Shown: positions 61,807-64,000 of the stretch, piece after piece
Layout: each line of letters opens with the position of its first letter
Numbering within the stretch: the first letter of the stretch is position 1
Assembly: GCA_048594975.1 (NCBI GenBank)
Contig: JBMDXQ010000067.1
Span: 1 to 64,000, forward strand
Direction: 5' to 3'
Length of the DNA: 64,000 bases
From: JBMDXB01 sp048594975
GTDB taxonomy: Bacteria > Acidobacteriota > Vicinamibacteria > Vicinamibacterales > 2-12-FULL-66-21
Made by a program: the position numbers and the translations under genes
Notes under the pieces: model-generated
The model's database searches: none
The model's input: only the letters and a program-made list of their open reading frames with translations
What the model was told of the DNA's origin: nothing

Positions 61807-63267
61807 ATGCCAGTGACGAGCGTGGAACAGAAGCAGCTCCTCATCAACAACGAGTGGCGCGCTGCAGCTTCCGGTCAGACGATGGAGGTCGTCAACCCGG
61901 CCACCGAGGAGATCATCGCATCGGTGGCCTCGGCCGGCCGGGCGGACCTCGACGCTGCCGTCGAGGCGGCGCGGGCGGCGCTCAACGGGCCGTGGGGCAC
62001 GCTGTCGGCGCGCGAGCGCGGCCGCCTCGTCAGCCGGCTGGCCGACCGGCTGATGGAGCACGTCGACGAGGTGGCACGGCTGGAGACGCTGCACAACGGC
62101 AAGCCGATCGCCGAGTCCCGGCACGTCGAGGTGCCGATGGCGGCGGAGTGCTTCGAGTACTACGCGGGCTGGGCCGACAAGGTCATGGGCGAGACGATTC
62201 CCGTCAAGGGCAATCACCTCACCTACACGCTCCGCGAGCCGATCGGCGTGGTTGCCGCGATCGTGCCGTGGAACTTCCCGCTGCTGCTCGCGGCGTGGAA
62301 GGTCGCGCCGGCGCTGGCCTGCGGCAATACCGTCATCCTCAAGCCGGCGAGCCAGACACCGCTCACCGCCCTGGCGCTCGGCGCGATCGCGGTCGACGTC
62401 GGGCTGCCGCCGGGCGTGCTGAACGTCCTCACCGGTCCAGGCGCGCAGCTCGGCCAGGCGATCGTCGAGCATCCCGGAATCGACAAGATCGCCTTCACCG
62501 GCGACACCACGACCGGCAAGGCAATCATGCGCAGCGCCGCCGACACGTTGAAGCGGATCACGCTGGAGCTGGGCGGCAAGTCGCCGAACGTCGTGCTGTC
62601 CGACGCCGACATGGACGCCGCCATCCGCGGCGCCACGATCGGCATCTTCTACGGGAAGGGCGAGGTCTGCGCCGCGGGCTCGCGCCTGCTGGTGGATCGG
62701 AGCATCCAGGCGGAGTTCATCGACCGGCTCGCCGCGCGCGTGAGGAAGATGGTGCCCGGCGACCCGCTGGATCCGAAGACGCGCTTCGGCGCCCTCGCCT
62801 CGAAAAAGCAGCTGGAGACGGTCACGCGCTACGTCGAGTCGGCGACGCAGGAGGGCGCCACGCTCGTCGCCGGCGGTGCGCGGGCCGACATTGGCACGGG
62901 CAAGGGCTACTTCTTCCAGCCGACGGTCTTCGCGGACGTGAAGCCGGAGATGACGATCTCGCGCGAGGAGATCTTCGGGCCGGTGCTCGCCGCCATCGAG
63001 TTCGCCGACCTGGACGAGGCGATTGCCCGCGCCAACGACTCGCCCTACGGCCTGGCCGCCGGCGTCTGGACGCGCGACATCAAGAAGGCGCATTACCTCG
63101 CGCGAAAGCTCCAGGCAGGGACGGTCTGGGTGAACACCTACAACGTGTACGACACGGCGGCGCCGTTCGGCGGCTACAAGCAGAGCGGCTTCGGCCGCGA
63201 GATGAGCGCCCACGCCATCGAGCATTACACCCAGGTCAAGAGCGTCTGGGTTGACCTGAACATGTAA
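61807..63267 (+). CDS. aldehyde dehydrogenase of the box/kynureninase locus
   Basis: An NAD(P)-dependent ALDH of 486 residues. Cofactor-binding VPWNFPLLLAAWK is near residue 154, the Glu in TLELGGKSPN near 252, the catalytic Cys in GKGEVCAAGSR near 286 and EEIFGPVLA near 389. By position it may oxidise 3,4-dehydroadipyl-CoA semialdehyde (the BoxD step), although the sequence class is closer to muconic/betaine-type semialdehyde dehydrogenases than to classical BoxD, so another aldehyde from aromatic or tryptophan catabolism is possible. The kynureninase-like gene follows after 27 bases. Confidence 0.9.
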   Translation: MPVTSVEQKQLLINNEWRAAASGQTMEVVNPATEEIIASVASAGRADLDAAVEAARAALNGPWGTLSARERGRLVSRLADRLMEHVDEVARLETLHNGKPIAESRHVEVPMAAECFEYYAGWADKVMGETIPVKGNHLTYTLREPIGVVAAIVPWNFPLLLAAWKVAPALACGNTVILKPASQTPLTALALGAIAVDVGLPPGVLNVLTGPGAQLGQAIVEHPGIDKIAFTGDTTTGKAIMRSAADTLKRITLELGGKSPNVVLSDADMDAAIRGATIGIFYGKGEVCAAGSRLLVDRSIQAEFIDRLAARVRKMVPGDPLDPKTRFGALASKKQLETVTRYVESATQEGATLVAGGARADIGTGKGYFFQPTVFADVKPEMTISREEIFGPVLAAIEFADLDEAIARANDSPYGLAAGVWTRDIKKAHYLARKLQAGTVWVNTYNVYDTAAPFGGYKQSGFGREMSAHAIEHYTQVKSVWVDLNM

Positions 63268-63294
63268 TTGCGGATTGTCGAGTGTGGATCCGCA

Positions 63295-63296
<2 letters not shown>
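63267..63296. repeat. four-unit heptad hairpin as the whole spacer
   Basis: Four 7-base units fill the spacer from the last base of the ALDH stop codon to the next ATG (63295). The ends form ATTGCGGAT / ATCCGCAAT (63267-63275, 63288-63296), a perfect 9-bp inverted repeat whose right arm includes the first bases of the start codon. Confidence 0.7.

Positions 63297-64000
<704 letters not shown>

Noticed and set aside
61807..63267. Naming the ALDH boxD
   Set aside because: The position suggests it, but the sequence class is not clearly that of 3,4-dehydroadipyl-CoA semialdehyde dehydrogenase, so no symbol was assigned.

Overview
The window is GC-rich, densely coded bacterial chromosome, most likely from an Acidobacteriota genome of the Vicinamibacteria type. 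That assignment is an inference. It rests on a decayed PadR regulator plus MacB-like permease pair of the 'acidobacterial duplicated orphan permease' kind, on the GC-rich codon use, and on the overall gene mix. There are no rRNA or tRNA genes, no CRISPR array and no intact mobile element.

Layout. 0-5.3 kb: methionine salvage (mtnA), tRNA t6A modification (tsaD), a YjbQ-family protein, a Nudix hydrolase, a dicarboxylate/amino-acid:cation symporter and an HD-domain hydrolase. 5.3-9.0 kb: two consecutive ABC ATPase/permease pairs. 9.1-14.1 kb: an anchored export protein, a gamma-glutamylcyclotransferase-like protein, a PilZ protein, an aldehyde dehydrogenase and a hybrid PAS histidine kinase. 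14.1-18.7 kb: thiolase, isocitrate/isopropylmalate-type dehydrogenase, thiolase and 3-hydroxyacyl-CoA dehydrogenase. 18.7-26.3 kb: TPR protein, folE, a secreted protein, a YpdA-like flavoprotein, a LON-domain protein, a MoxR-type ATPase with its VWA partner, and a glycerophosphodiesterase. 26.5-32.3 kb: the complete pyruvate dehydrogenase complex (E1, E2, E3), followed by LysR, a family-5 uracil-DNA glycosylase and lipoyl synthase, which supplies the lipoyl cofactor of E2. 36.6-42.9 kb: a full isoleucine/valine operon (ilvD-B-N-C-E). 43.3-44.4 kb: pheA behind what looks like a leader-peptide attenuator. 42.9-52.6 kb: a decayed accessory zone of frameshifted gene remnants interrupted by intact ArsR-SRPBCC, AhpD-like, Imm5-like and ba3-type cytochrome oxidase genes. 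53-57 kb: a heparinase II/III-like protein and a membrane patatin. 57.5-64 kb: an aerobic benzoyl-CoA (box) locus with a BzdR/BoxR-type regulator, boxC, boxB and an aldehyde dehydrogenase, then a kynureninase-like gene cut by the window end. boxA is not in the window.

The most unusual feature is the intergenic DNA. At a dozen or more places the whole spacer between a stop codon and the next start codon is an in-phase tandem array of degenerate 7-base units. The unit differs from locus to locus, and the array is often mirrored so that the two halves form a long inverted repeat. These arrays fill spacers in the housekeeping regions and are not seen in the decayed 43-53 kb zone. A second window-wide pattern is promoter placement: several -10 boxes, some with a well-spaced TTGACN -35 box, lie only 5-9 bases upstream of the start codon, which predicts leaderless transcripts.
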